DNA of 64,000 nucleotides from Deinococcus peraridilitoris DSM 19664 (GTDB lineage Bacteria > Deinococcota > Deinococci > Deinococcales > Deinococcaceae), in assembly GCF_000317835.1 (NCBI RefSeq), contig NC_019793.1, positions 744,001 through 808,000 of the forward strand. The letters are read 5' to 3'. The translations under genes and the position numbers were made by a program. Each line of letters starts with the position of its first letter. Positions within the stretch are counted from its first letter, which is position 1. The notes under the pieces are model-generated. The model was not told the DNA's origin. It did not search any database and worked only from the letters and a program-made list of their open reading frames with translations. Positions 28,765 through 37,957 of this stretch are shown here, in pieces.

Positions 28765-28902
28765 AGCGTTTGTCCGTTCCATTGATGGAGAACAACACTC
28801 CATCAATTCCACTTCCATCCGCTCCAGCACAGGGTCCACTCGCTCCACTCGGTCATAGACATTGATCAAAAACCGATCAATGTCTATGACAACCGCTTTA
28901 GA
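28760..28902. repeat. 143-bp structured repeat element with terminal inverted repeats
   Basis: Ends TCTAGAGCGTTTGTC and GACAACCGCTTTAGA are inverted repeats matching at 13 of 15 positions. Inside are a 10-bp perfect stem (28781-28790/28798-28807, seven-base loop) and a 16-bp perfect stem (28852-28867/28875-28890, loop AAAAACC). No open frame of note. The right half recurs at 11137-11210. It resembles the small intergenic repeats or MITEs common in Deinococcus genomes. Confidence 0.65.
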
Positions 28903-28911
28903 AGCCAAAAG

Positions 28912-28947
28912 ACGAGGGGGCCGGGGTGATGACTCCGGCCCCCTCGT
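28912..28947. terminator. Bidirectional terminator between convergent operons
   Basis: ACGAGGGGGCCGG (28912-28924) pairs perfectly with 28935-28947 around a ten-base loop. On the minus strand it is followed by TCTTTT, a good end for the GH127 operon. Confidence 0.8.
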
Positions 28948-28956
28948 TCGTGGTTG

Positions 28957-31026
28957 TTACAGGCCCGCGTGAGTCCGGAGCCACACATTCATTTCGCCCA
29001 GCTCGCGGTTGCCCCACAGGAAGTAAGGCACGGCCCGCACCGGCACTTCCGTGAACGCAGGCATGAACGGCCGGTACAGCGTGCCCGCCTCTCCCCTGTT
29101 CGTCTCGCCCAACGAGTCGAAGGTCTCCTCTCGCATCGCCCGGCCGTCGAGCATCACCATGCCAGGCAGCAGGATGTCGCTGACGCGCTCCTCGAGCGTT
29201 GCATCCGCGGGCAGAACGAGCGACGCGAGCGGACCGCCGTTGTCGATTTCCTCGAGGCAGTAGACGAGCGGACCGCGCTGAATGGCGACACGACCCGCGT
29301 TCGCGCGGACGTTCGGGTGCGCGGTCATCAGTTGCGCCGCCATCGGCAGGATCCACTCCACTGTGTCTCCTTCACGCCAGGCGCGGTCCACGAGTGCGTA
29401 CCCGTCGTTCACGTTGTATGCGGCGTCCTCGCCATTGACCCGCAGTTGCGGCTCACCGGCCCTCCAGGCAGGGACGCGCAGCGCCAGCTGGAATGCCGCC
29501 TCACCCGGACCGTGCTGGCCTCGCGGCTCGCGCGCCGCGAGGCTCCCGATGGTGAAGGTGGCCCGGCCCGACCAGGGGAGCGACGACTCTTGGCGCAGCG
29601 TGACGTCGTGTCCGGCCACGCTCAACGTGACGATACTGCCGACGAATAGGTGGGCGTACACGGTGCGATCGTCGTCGGACACTTGATAGAGGTACTCGCC
29701 AAGCGAGCTCAGCAGACGCGCGACGTTCGGTGGGCAGCACGAGCAGCCGAACCAGGGCTGCCGCGTGGCCTTCACGTGCCGCCGTCCGGGATTGCCCGCG
29801 CTTGCTGCGGGCCACACCTCAAGCGGATTCACGTAGAAGTAGTGCCGTCCATCCATCGACATGCTGCCTAGTACGGTGTTGTACAGGGCGCGTTCCATCA
29901 CGTCGGCGTACTCGCCGCGCGGCTCGAGCTGCAACATGCGCCTTGCGAAGAAGATCAGCCCGATCGACGCGCACGTCTCGGCGTACACCGTGTCGTTCGG
30001 CAGGTCGTAGTCGAAGGTGAACGCCTCGCCATGGTGCGTAGCTCCGATGGCGCCGGTGATGTACATCTGCCTGCCAGTCATGTTGCTCCACAACACGCGG
30101 CACGCGTCGTGCAACGACGCGTCTCCTGTCAGCCGGGCGAGGTCGGCCATGGCAGTGTACATGTACACTGCGCGCACGGCGTGCCCCACCGCGACGTTCT
30201 GTTCGCGCACCGGGACATGCGCCTGGTTGTAGCTGAGGTCGAGGGCGGCCATCTTTCCGACGAAGTGACTGACGCGCCCGCGCCGTTCCCACTCTTCACG
30301 CAGGAAGTTCGGTGCTCGGCCGCGCTCGTCGATGAAGAACCGGCTTAGCTCCAAGTACCGCCGCTCGCCGGTGGCCTCGAACAGCTTCACCAGCGCCAGC
30401 TCGATTTCCTGGTGACCGTCGTAGCCGCGCAGTTGCCCTTCGCGAGGACCGAACACCTCGTCGATGTGATCCACGAGGCGAATCACGACGTCGAGCAGGA
30501 CGCGCTTGCCGGTCGCGCGATGGTACGCGACGGCCGCCTCGATCAGGTGCCCCGCGCAGTACAGTTCGTGGCAGTCAAGCAGGTTCGTCCACTGCTGGCC
30601 TGGCTCCTGGATGGTGAAATACGTGTTCAGGTAGCCGCTGGGGTGCTGCGCCGCCGCGATCAGGTCGATCGCGGCGTCCGCTGTTCGTTCGAGCTCCGGG
30701 TCCGGATGCTGCGCGAGCGAGTGCCCGACGGCCTCCAGCCACTTGGCCAAGTCGCTGTCCTGAAACACGAACCCGTGGAACGAGCCGTCCTCGAGCCCCG
30801 CAGCAATCCGGAAGTTGCGTACGGCGTGACTGGGTTCGGCGCCCTCGACCCGATCGTTGAGCGCCTCCCACTGGTATGGGATGACGGTTGTACGTACGAG
30901 TTCCGTGTACCGCTCCCAGAATGGATCGGCGATGACCGCGTGAGGCGGTGTGAGCGGCGCCCCGCTCGTGGCGCTGTCTCGCGTCTGGTTGCCGTGGTCC
31001 GGTTGATGCCCGTGCGTCTTCGTCAT
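28957..31026 (-). CDS. Beta-L-arabinofuranosidase (GH127)
   Basis: 689 residues; GH127 enzymes remove beta-linked L-arabinofuranose using a zinc-bound cysteine nucleophile. The family active-site set E-x-C...C-x-C-C is intact as E350, C352, C428, C430 and C431, with C430 aligned to the known nucleophile. (alpha/alpha)6 barrel followed by beta domains. No signal peptide. ATG 31026 is chosen for AGGGAGA upstream. Last gene of the minus-strand block, after a small Cys-rich protein. Confidence 0.92.
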   Translation of the reverse strand: MTKTHGHQPDHGNQTRDSATSGAPLTPPHAVIADPFWERYTELVRTTVIPYQWEALNDRVEGAEPSHAVRNFRIAAGLEDGSFHGFVFQDSDLAKWLEAVGHSLAQHPDPELERTADAAIDLIAAAQHPSGYLNTYFTIQEPGQQWTNLLDCHELYCAGHLIEAAVAYHRATGKRVLLDVVIRLVDHIDEVFGPREGQLRGYDGHQEIELALVKLFEATGERRYLELSRFFIDERGRAPNFLREEWERRGRVSHFVGKMAALDLSYNQAHVPVREQNVAVGHAVRAVYMYTAMADLARLTGDASLHDACRVLWSNMTGRQMYITGAIGATHHGEAFTFDYDLPNDTVYAETCASIGLIFFARRMLQLEPRGEYADVMERALYNTVLGSMSMDGRHYFYVNPLEVWPAASAGNPGRRHVKATRQPWFGCSCCPPNVARLLSSLGEYLYQVSDDDRTVYAHLFVGSIVTLSVAGHDVTLRQESSLPWSGRATFTIGSLAAREPRGQHGPGEAAFQLALRVPAWRAGEPQLRVNGEDAAYNVNDGYALVDRAWREGDTVEWILPMAAQLMTAHPNVRANAGRVAIQRGPLVYCLEEIDNGGPLASLVLPADATLEERVSDILLPGMVMLDGRAMREETFDSLGETNRGEAGTLYRPFMPAFTEVPVRAVPYFLWGNRELGEMNVWLRTHAGL

Positions 31027-31104
31027 GGTGGGTCTCCCTGAGTGAAGGTTCGTTCCGCGTCGCGCGGTGGAGTTGGTCACGGTCAGTCCGGGACCGTGGC
31101 GATG

Positions 31105-31407
31105 TCAGGTGGTTGCCGGCCTGGGGTACCTGTCCCACCTGGGGTCGCCGGGACGTCGGCAGGCGCGGTCGCGGTACTTGGCCATCACGCGGACGATGCA
31201 GCCGCACACTCCGCAGGTGAATCGGTCGGGCTGCAAGCTCGGACAACGGGCGCACGCCTCGAGCCGCGCGCTGTACACGGCGTCGGGAACCACCACGGCA
31301 GGAGCGTTCAAGGTCGGTGCGGACAGGAGTCGTGTGACGAGATCCTCGGTGACGGCGTGCGCGCCACAACAACCACGGCAGTCATGGCGCGACGGGGATG
31401 AGGTCAT
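31105..31407 (-). CDS. Small Cys-rich putative zinc-binding protein
   Basis: 100 residues with nine cysteines: C10, C13, C14, then C52-x-x-C55, C65-x-x-C68-x-C70 and C83. The second half resembles small zinc-ribbon proteins seen beside unrelated genes; no function is known to me. Its ATG overlaps the GH51 stop as ATGA (31404-31407), strong evidence that it is translated with the arabinosidases. Neighbour GH127 needs zinc and reactive cysteines, so metal delivery or redox protection is one guess; a regulator is another. Confidence 0.7.
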   Translation of the reverse strand: MTSSPSRHDCRGCCGAHAVTEDLVTRLLSAPTLNAPAVVVPDAVYSARLEACARCPSLQPDRFTCGVCGCIVRVMAKYRDRACRRPGDPRWDRYPRPATT

Positions 31408-32900
31408 GTGTTCGCACTCACTTCAAGCACCGTGACGGACATCCGCGGCAGTGTCGCGCGGATCATGGAGCCTTCGATGGTGAAGTCGTCGAAGACGCGC
31501 GGCTCGACCGTGTCCGGCGCGTCGAAGGTGTTGTGTGCGTCCTTGACATCCGCGCTCAGGACGGTTCCCGTGACGCGTAGCGCGCTGGCGTTGAGGCCAC
31601 GCACCTCCAAGCGGACTTCCGTGGAGGCCTGCGGGTCGGCGTTGCACAGGCTGATGTTCAGGCGGCCCGGCGCCTTGGTGCTGGTGGAGACGGAGAACGT
31701 CGGGTGTTCCTTCGTTTCGTCGTCTGACCCTTCGGGCAGGGTGTGCGTGTCGACCAGTCGGGCGTCCTGATGGACCTTGTACATGTTGAACACGTGGTAC
31801 GTGGGGGTGAGGATCATCCTCTCGCCTTCCGTGAGGATGACAGCCTGCAGGACGTTCACCAGCTGGGCGATGTTGGCCATTACGACGCGGTCGCAGTGTG
31901 TGTGGAAGATGTTGAGGGTGATGCCCGCCACGAGCGCGTCACGAATGGTGTTCTGCTGATACAGGAAGCCAGGGTTGGTGCCGGGCTCCACGTCAAACCA
32001 GGTGCCCCACTCGTCGACGATCATGCCGATGCGCCGCTCGGGGTCGTAGCGATCCATGATCGCGCCATGCTTGGTGATGAGCTCGTCCATGAACCAGGCC
32101 TTGCGGATCGTGATGCCCCACTCCTCGTCGGGAAAGCCGGTCGCGGCGCCCTTGCCGAGCCAGAAGTCCCCTGGGATGGTGTAGTAGTGGATGCTGATTG
32201 CGTCCATGAAGCGGTGAGCGTTCTTCATGACGGTTTCCATCCAGAGGTAATCGTCGATGTTCGGGCCGCACGCGATCTTGTACATTCGGTTGCTGCCATA
32301 GTTGCGCACGTACGTCCGGTACTGCCGGAACAGGTCGGCGTAGTATTCAGGGCGCATGTGGCCGCCGCAGCCCCAGTTCTCATTGCCGATTCCGAAGTAC
32401 TTGACCGTCCATGGCGTGTCCCGGCCGTTCTGGCGGCGCAGTTCCGCCATCGGGGACTCCCCTTCGAACGTCAGGTACTCCACCCACTCCGACATTTCCT
32501 GGACGGTGCCGCTGCCGACATTACCGGCGATGTAGGGCTCGCAGCCGAGCAGTTCGCACAACAGCAGGAATTCGTGTGTCCCGAAGTGGTTGCTCTCGAC
32601 GATCCCGCCCCAATGGGTGTTCACCATGCGTTTGCGCTGCTCGCGCGGGCCGATGCCGTCCTTCCAGTGGTACTCGTCGGCGAAGCAGCCGCCGGGCCAC
32701 CGCAGCACGGGGATACGCAGTTCCCGCAGGGCTTCTAGGACGTCGTTGCGGATGCCCTGCGTGTTGGGAATGGGGGAATCCTCCCCCACCCAGAGGCCCT
32801 CGTAGATGCAGCGACCCAGGTGCTCAGCGAAATGCCCGTAGATGTTGCGGTTGATCGTTCCGCGGGTGATGTCGGCGTTGACGATAACGTGCTGATTCAT
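31404..32900 (-). CDS. Alpha-L-arabinofuranosidase (GH51), second type
   Basis: 498 residues. Acid/base E174 in GIGNENWG and nucleophile E297 in VDEWGTW. It belongs to a different GH51 subgroup from the 21017 and 38834 copies (NENWGCGG rather than NEMDGPW), suggesting a different preferred linkage. Cytosolic. GGAGGA before ATG 32900 decides the start. Confidence 0.94.
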   Translation of the reverse strand: MNQHVIVNADITRGTINRNIYGHFAEHLGRCIYEGLWVGEDSPIPNTQGIRNDVLEALRELRIPVLRWPGGCFADEYHWKDGIGPREQRKRMVNTHWGGIVESNHFGTHEFLLLCELLGCEPYIAGNVGSGTVQEMSEWVEYLTFEGESPMAELRRQNGRDTPWTVKYFGIGNENWGCGGHMRPEYYADLFRQYRTYVRNYGSNRMYKIACGPNIDDYLWMETVMKNAHRFMDAISIHYYTIPGDFWLGKGAATGFPDEEWGITIRKAWFMDELITKHGAIMDRYDPERRIGMIVDEWGTWFDVEPGTNPGFLYQQNTIRDALVAGITLNIFHTHCDRVVMANIAQLVNVLQAVILTEGERMILTPTYHVFNMYKVHQDARLVDTHTLPEGSDDETKEHPTFSVSTSTKAPGRLNISLCNADPQASTEVRLEVRGLNASALRVTGTVLSADVKDAHNTFDAPDTVEPRVFDDFTIEGSMIRATLPRMSVTVLEVSANT

Positions 32901-33088
32901 GCTGGTCCTCCAGGCCGGGCCGTCCGCCCTCTCCGCGCAGGCGGCGATTCGGGGCGCGAGCGGGGACAGGCGGGGCCGCGACGGCACGTCAGGTGCCGTC
33001 GTCGTTGCGGTAGTCAGGAGATAGGGTCGAGGTGGGCAGCGCGGCCGGATGCGGGCTCGCGGGTGGCGTCAGGACAGGCGGACCACAG

Positions 33089-34123
33089 TCAGCGGTCGGG
33101 GCGGTCCGTGCCGGAAAGTGCGGTGGTGCTGGCGCGAACGATCAGTTGTGGTTTGAGCACGCGAGGTGACCGGCTGTCGGCGGTGGGCGCCTCGATGACT
33201 TCCAGAAGGGCAGTGAGACTCTCGACACCCAGGGCGGCGAAGTCTTGGCGGATGGTGGTGAGGGGCGGGTGGAAGAAGCGGCTTTCGGGAATGTCGTCGA
33301 AGCCGACGACCGATACCTGGCCGGGCACGGAAACGCCCCGCTCGTGCAGGGCCCACAGGGCGCCGAGCGCCATCTGGTCGTTGCCGACGAGCAGCCCGGT
33401 GAAGGACACGCGGCTGGCGAGGAGTTCCTGAGTGAGGGCGAAACCGCTGGCGGGCGTCCAGTCACCTTCCATCGCGGCGACGGGGGTGAGGCCGGCGTCG
33501 GCGAACGTGGCCTGCCAGCCTTCGGCGCGCAAGCGCGCATCGTGCCAGCGGCGAGGCCCACTGATCCACGCGATGCGCTGGTGGCCGAGCGTCAGGAGGT
33601 GCTCGGCGCCGAGTCGGCCGCCTTCGAGCTGGTCGATGCTGGCGCCGGGCGCGGCGCTCACGGCAGGCGTATCGATCAGGGCGAAGGGCACGCCGCGGCA
33701 GAACTCGCGCACCCGGCCTATCTCAAGGCCCTGCATGGGCACGATCAGCAGGATCCCGTCGACGAAATGTTTGCGCAGTTCCGCGATGGCGCGTTCGATT
33801 TCGCGTTCGTTGAGTTCTGGCGCACTGGCGAACGCAATGCTGTACCCGCGGGCGCGGGCAGCCTGCTCGATGTTGGCGAGCATCTGCGCTGGGCCGTAGA
33901 AGCTCAGGCCGAAGCTGACGACGCCAATCGTGGCTGAACGTTGGCTCGAGAGGCTGCGAGCCGCGCGGTTTGGTTGGTAGTCGAGCTCGCGGATGACGCG
34001 GAGGACCTTCTCACGGGTGCTGGACGCGACATTCGGGTGTTCGTTCATCACCCGCGAGACAGTCTGGTGGGACACGCCGGCCCGCGCCGCGACGTCGGTG
34101 ATTTTTGCACGAGTTGCTGACAT
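33089..34123 (-). CDS. LacI-family transcriptional regulator (arabinoside regulon)
   Basis: 344 residues. N-terminal helix-turn-helix ITDVAARAGVSHQTVSRVMN (about 8-27), hinge helix NRAARSLSS, then a periplasmic-binding-protein-like effector domain. GAGGT five bases before ATG 34123 fixes the start. It is inside the GH43-lacI-GH51-GH127 operon, whose promoter carries one of three copies of TGTTAnCGnTCACA, the symmetry and central CG expected for a LacI-type protein. The inducer is presumably L-arabinose or an arabino-oligosaccharide. Confidence 0.9.
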   Translation of the reverse strand: MSATRAKITDVAARAGVSHQTVSRVMNEHPNVASSTREKVLRVIRELDYQPNRAARSLSSQRSATIGVVSFGLSFYGPAQMLANIEQAARARGYSIAFASAPELNEREIERAIAELRKHFVDGILLIVPMQGLEIGRVREFCRGVPFALIDTPAVSAAPGASIDQLEGGRLGAEHLLTLGHQRIAWISGPRRWHDARLRAEGWQATFADAGLTPVAAMEGDWTPASGFALTQELLASRVSFTGLLVGNDQMALGALWALHERGVSVPGQVSVVGFDDIPESRFFHPPLTTIRQDFAALGVESLTALLEVIEAPTADSRSPRVLKPQLIVRASTTALSGTDRPDR

Positions 34124-34199
34124 CTCTGACCTCGAGAATGGGCTTGCCGACGGCAAGGAAGAGTGGCGCGGGTGACGCTCTGAGGGCCGCCGTGACGAT

Positions 34200-35150
34200 T
34201 CAGGTGAGTTCGGGCCACTCGTCTCGCCAGGTGAGCTGCTCAATGCACATGACCGGCTTGAAGTTCTGCAGGGCGTCGTAGGAATGGTAAATCAAGTAGT
34301 ACTCGCCGTTCTCATGATAGACGTCCTGTCCGCCTGCAGCGTGCAGGTGACCCCGGCCAGTGAGAAGGACCGTGCCGCCGCCCTGGTCGAGGCGCGTCCC
34401 GTCACGGTCAACGTAGGGGCCAGTGATGTGGGTCGAGCGGCCGACGGCGATTTTGTAGGTGCTCTGCTCTGCGCGGCAGCACAGGTCCCAGGACATGAAC
34501 AGGTAGTAGTACTGGCCACGTCGGGTGATGGCGGGCGCCTCGACGGGGTTGTGCGGGACTCCGGGGCGTGACGCGAGCGAGACGACGGGTCCCGTGGGGT
34601 AGCGGAGCTCGCGCAGTTGCTGGAGTTTGAGGCCGGACCAGAAGGAGCCCCAGGTAATCCACCACTTCTCGCCATCCTGGAGGACCATTGGGTCGATCGC
34701 GTTGTAATCGAAGTCTGGCGTGTCGGTCGAAGTGAGGATGGGGCCGTGGTCCTGCCAGCTCGACGTGTCGCCGGGGGTGGTACTGGTCGCCAGGCCGATC
34801 GCAGAGTGGTTGCGTCCGAATTCGGACACGGCGTAGTACAGGTGGTAGGTGTCGCCATCGCGCACGACGTTGGGTGCCCAGAGGTGCCGCGGGCGGTACT
34901 GCGAGCGAGCCCATCCGGGAACGGGAATCGCCCCAACGGTTTCCCAGGGGCCAGCGAGTCCGCCCTTGGAGCGGTGGATGAGGATGCCGCCCGGGTCATC
35001 CTCGTGCTGGAGGCAGCCGGTGGAGAACACGTAGTAGGTGTCGCCGGCCTTGAACAGCGTGGGGTCGTGGGTGCCGAGGTCGCCGGTGAGGACCAGGGCG
35101 GGCGGGGGGGGTGACGCGGTGGGGTCGGATGGAGGCGCGTGTTGGGTCAT
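34200..35150 (-). CDS. GH43 arabinosidase, cytosolic
   Basis: 316 residues of the five-bladed GH43 propeller: D29 (GTHDPTL), mid Asp in DYNAIDPM and Glu in NPVEAPAI. The order of motifs matches arabinan-type GH43 and the secreted homologue at 26715. No signal peptide, so it likely acts on imported oligosaccharides. First gene of the minus operon. ATG 35150 has only a weak GGAAA; a GTG at 35180 is an alternative start. Confidence 0.87.
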   Translation of the reverse strand: MTQHAPPSDPTASPPPPALVLTGDLGTHDPTLFKAGDTYYVFSTGCLQHEDDPGGILIHRSKGGLAGPWETVGAIPVPGWARSQYRPRHLWAPNVVRDGDTYHLYYAVSEFGRNHSAIGLATSTTPGDTSSWQDHGPILTSTDTPDFDYNAIDPMVLQDGEKWWITWGSFWSGLKLQQLRELRYPTGPVVSLASRPGVPHNPVEAPAITRRGQYYYLFMSWDLCCRAEQSTYKIAVGRSTHITGPYVDRDGTRLDQGGGTVLLTGRGHLHAAGGQDVYHENGEYYLIYHSYDALQNFKPVMCIEQLTWRDEWPELT

Positions 35151-35237
35151 AAGGTCTGTTTCCGGTAGGTGGGTCGGCACGGAGGTCGTGGCACTGGCGG
35201 CGTGCCTGGAGGGAAGTGACCTGTGAGAGGTCGTGAC

Positions 35238-35266
35238 ATTATCTTGTTACCGTTCACAGCGTAACG
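35238..35266 (-). promoter_or_regulatory. Promoter and LacI-type operator of the GH43-lacI-GH51-GH127 operon
   Basis: Minus strand -10 GATAAT (35243-35238); a weak -35 CGTTAC lies 17 bases upstream. Operator TGTTACCGTTCACA (35245-35258) occupies the spacer. A further TAACGATC half-site (35262-35269) adjoins it. Confidence 0.65.
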
Positions 35267-35297
35267 ATCCTGAATTGCCGAAGTCAAGAAGGGCAGC

Positions 35298-35333
35298 TGG
35301 AGCAGTATGGATCAGTTGGAGCATTATGAATCA
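35298..35333 (+). repeat. Tandem 17-bp direct repeat upstream of the transporter promoter
   Basis: TGGAGCAGTATGGATCA and TGGAGCATTATGAATCA agree at 15 of 17 positions, start 19 bases apart and end seven bases before the TTGACA at 35340. This is where an AraC-type or similar activator would bind. Confidence 0.5.
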
Positions 35334-35339
35334 AAGTAC

Positions 35340-35383
35340 TTGACAGGCGGAGAGCCAAGCGCGTAACGTTGTGATCGATAACA
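35340..35383 (+). promoter_or_regulatory. Promoter and LacI-type operator of the arabinoside transporter operon
   Basis: TTGACA (35340-35345), 18-base spacer, TAACGT (35364-35369). Operator TGTGATCGATAACA (35370-35383), the reverse form of TGTTATCGATCACA, begins directly after the -10 and covers the start site. A leader of about 170 bases runs to the binding-protein ATG. Confidence 0.7.
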
Positions 35384-35554
35384 CCACAGCCTGACGCTGC
35401 TGGAGCTCCCCTCCGTGGCGCACCACCCGACGCCAGCCCGACGCACGGCAACCTCCCCTACTGCCGCGCCGACTTGGGCGCTCCACTTGGCCTCACGCGC
35501 CAGAATGCCACCGGCAAACCCCACATCCCGCACCCCACCACCCACGGAGGACCC

Positions 35555-36877
35555 ATGAACAAGCCACGCCTCACGCTCACCATCACCACCATTGCCGCGC
35601 TCACCGCTCCCCTCGCCCTCGCACAGTCCGCCTCTACCTACACCGGCCCGAAGGTCGAGCTGACCTACGTTCACGGCTTCACCGCCTCCGACCGCACGAT
35701 CAAGGAAGAGCTCATCAAACGCTTCAACGCCTCCCACCCGAACATCGTCGTGAAAGGCCAGGCCGTGCCGTGGCCCACCACTTGGCAGCAGCTTCCCTCG
35801 CTGGTTTCGGCTGGCCGCGCCCCCGACGTCGTCGCCGTCACCGAGGACGTCATGGGCAACTTCATGGCCCGCGGCATGTTCGTCGAAATTACCCCTTCCG
35901 ATCTCAGCAAGGCGAAGATCAAAAGCAGCGACTTTTACAAGAACCTCTGGACCAGCAGCACCTACAAAGGCAAGCTGTACGGCGTTCCATTCAGCCAGAT
36001 CTCCTTCGTGATGTTCTACAACAAGGACCTGCTGAAGAAATCCGGCGTCACGAGCCTCCCCACCAACCGCCAGCAGTTCATCCAGGCAGCGCAGAAGTGC
36101 ACCACCGACAAGACCGGCAAACGCCCCGGCGATGCTGGCTTCAACGCCAAAAGCCTCAACACCTACGGCGTGAACGTTGCCGTCGGACAGGGCAATCTCA
36201 TGGCCTACGGCATCCTGCGCGGCAACGGCGGCGACCTCGTGAACGCCAGTCAAGACCCGGCCTTTGACTCGCCCGAAGCGCAAGAAGCTCTGCAGTTCAT
36301 GGTCGACCTGGTGCAGAAGTACAACGTCTCCAAGCCGAACATGACCGCCGAAAGCGGCATTGCCGACTTCCGCGCCGGCAAGGCCTGCTTCAACATCGAG
36401 GGCGCGTGGCTCAACACCCAGTACCAGGGCATCAAGGACTTCGAGTACGGCGTCGCGCCCGTGCCGCAGCTCGGCACCAAACGCCCCGCCTTCTGGACGG
36501 CCTTCCAGTCGCTCATGCTGCCCCGCCAAAAGCCGAACTACGACAACAACAAGCGTCTCGCCGCCCTTGAGTTCGCCCGTTGGATGACCGAGCCAGCGCA
36601 GAGCCTGTACTGGACCGCCACGTCCGGTGCGCTGCCGATTCGCGCGGACGTCTCCAAGAGCACCGAATACGAGAAGTCACAGTTCGCCGGGGTCGCGGCT
36701 GAACTCGAGCACGGCTACATCCCCACCGGCGTGCCGTGGCTCCCACAGGTCATGACGCCCTGGTACCAGAGCATCGACAGCATCCTCCTCGGCAAGAAGA
36801 ACGTCAAGGACGCCCTCAACGCCGGAGTCACCGAGGCTCGCAAGCAGGTACAGCAGGCCCGTCAGACCATCAGGTAA
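35555..36877 (+). CDS. Sugar ABC transporter substrate-binding protein
   Basis: 440 residues, CUT1-type extracellular sugar-binding protein with signal peptide (about 1-23, ending LALAQ). KVELTYVHGFTASDRTIKEELIKRFNASHPNI is the mature N-terminal lobe; YGVPFSQISFVMFYNKDLLKKSG and WMTEPAQSLYWTATSGALPIR are typical. Binds oligosaccharide, here probably arabino-oligosaccharides from context. GGAGG four bases before the ATG. Confidence 0.92.
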   Translation: MNKPRLTLTITTIAALTAPLALAQSASTYTGPKVELTYVHGFTASDRTIKEELIKRFNASHPNIVVKGQAVPWPTTWQQLPSLVSAGRAPDVVAVTEDVMGNFMARGMFVEITPSDLSKAKIKSSDFYKNLWTSSTYKGKLYGVPFSQISFVMFYNKDLLKKSGVTSLPTNRQQFIQAAQKCTTDKTGKRPGDAGFNAKSLNTYGVNVAVGQGNLMAYGILRGNGGDLVNASQDPAFDSPEAQEALQFMVDLVQKYNVSKPNMTAESGIADFRAGKACFNIEGAWLNTQYQGIKDFEYGVAPVPQLGTKRPAFWTAFQSLMLPRQKPNYDNNKRLAALEFARWMTEPAQSLYWTATSGALPIRADVSKSTEYEKSQFAGVAAELEHGYIPTGVPWLPQVMTPWYQSIDSILLGKKNVKDALNAGVTEARKQVQQARQTIR

Positions 36878-36888
36878 ACCAAGTTCAC

Positions 36889-36913
36889 ATGGCCGGGATT
36901 AACTCCCGGCCAT
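36889..36913 (+). terminator. Intercistronic stem-loop after the binding-protein gene
   Basis: ATGGCCGGGA and its complement pair around five bases, 12 bases after the stop. Without a T tract this is more likely an mRNA-stabilising or partial-attenuation hairpin, favouring more binding protein than permease. Confidence 0.6.
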
Positions 36914-36997
36914 TGCTGTTCAGGGAGTGAGCCACATGAATCCACATCTTGATGCACATCGAGCAGCGCCGCCCGCCGCCCGACCGGCAAGGCCGAC

Positions 36998-37957
36998 ATG
37001 AGTATCGCCGCCCCTCACCGGACCCCACGTGGTCGCGCACGCAGCCTGCTGGCCCTCAACGAATCCAACCCACTCATTCCATACCTGTTTCTCTTTCCGC
37101 ACGCCATTCTCTTCTTCGTCTTCGTGCTGTACCCCGTCGGATTCGGGCTGTGGGTCAGCATGCACCAGTACGACCCACTCAACACCACGCAACCCTTCGT
37201 CGGCCTGCAGTACTACCGCAACCTCTTCGACCCCGCCTCCCCGCAGTACGAGTTCTTCTGGAAGACGCTGCTCAACACCTGCCTGTTCGTGGTGATCAGC
37301 GTTCCCGCCTTGGTCGGCGCGTCGCTCGCCCTAGCGCTGCAACTGCACCGCCCCATCTTCGGACGCGCGTTCTTCCGCACACTGTTCTTCGCGCCCGGCA
37401 TCCTGTCTGTCCCCGTCATCGGCGTGCTGTGGCGCTGGGTGTTCAACAACACCGGCGGTCTCGTGAACAACGTCCGCGCCGAGGGGTTCGGGCTCGACCC
37501 CATCAATTGGCTCACCACCGAGGGCCTCGCCTGGATTCCGATCGTCATCGCGACCATCTGGTGGACCGTCGGCTTCAACATGACCCTGTACCTCGCCGCC
37601 CTCTCGGGCATCTCCCAGAGCTACTACGAGGCCGCCGAGATCGACGGTGCCGGCCCCTGGGCGAAGTTTCGCTTCATCACCCTGCCGCTGCTGCAGCCCA
37701 CCACGTTGTTCGTGGCAGTCACGACCGTCCTCACTTCGTTCCAGCTGTTCGGGCAGTCCCTGCTAATCACCGGCGGCGGCCCCCTCCGCAACACCCAGAG
37801 CGTCATCCAGTACATCACCGAGGAAGCATTCACCAACAACCAGTTCGCCTCAGCCACCGCCATGTCCTTCGCCTTCGGCCTGCTGATGCTGGTGTTCACG
37901 GCCTTCCAGTTCAAGCTGATGGCCAAGGACCTTACCCAGAGTCGGGAGGATCGCTGA
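36998..37957 (+). CDS. Sugar ABC transporter permease (MalF/UgpA type)
   Basis: 319 residues, six transmembrane helices and the EAA loop YYEAAEIDGAGPWAKFRFITLP near 208-229. First membrane subunit of the CUT1 importer. AAGG precedes the ATG weakly. The TGA overlaps the next ATG (TGATG). Confidence 0.93.
   Translation: MSIAAPHRTPRGRARSLLALNESNPLIPYLFLFPHAILFFVFVLYPVGFGLWVSMHQYDPLNTTQPFVGLQYYRNLFDPASPQYEFFWKTLLNTCLFVVISVPALVGASLALALQLHRPIFGRAFFRTLFFAPGILSVPVIGVLWRWVFNNTGGLVNNVRAEGFGLDPINWLTTEGLAWIPIVIATIWWTVGFNMTLYLAALSGISQSYYEAAEIDGAGPWAKFRFITLPLLQPTTLFVAVTTVLTSFQLFGQSLLITGGGPLRNTQSVIQYITEEAFTNNQFASATAMSFAFGLLMLVFTAFQFKLMAKDLTQSREDR

Noticed and set aside
28594..28908. 104-codon minus-strand frame through the repeat element
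   Set aside because: It is composed of the element's stem-loops and the antisense of the dehydrogenase end.
35324..36529. A 401-codon open frame on the minus strand
   Set aside because: It lies wholly across the promoter and the binding-protein gene on the other strand, has repetitive Gly/Val/Glu composition typical of antisense frames in high-G+C DNA and no ribosome site.
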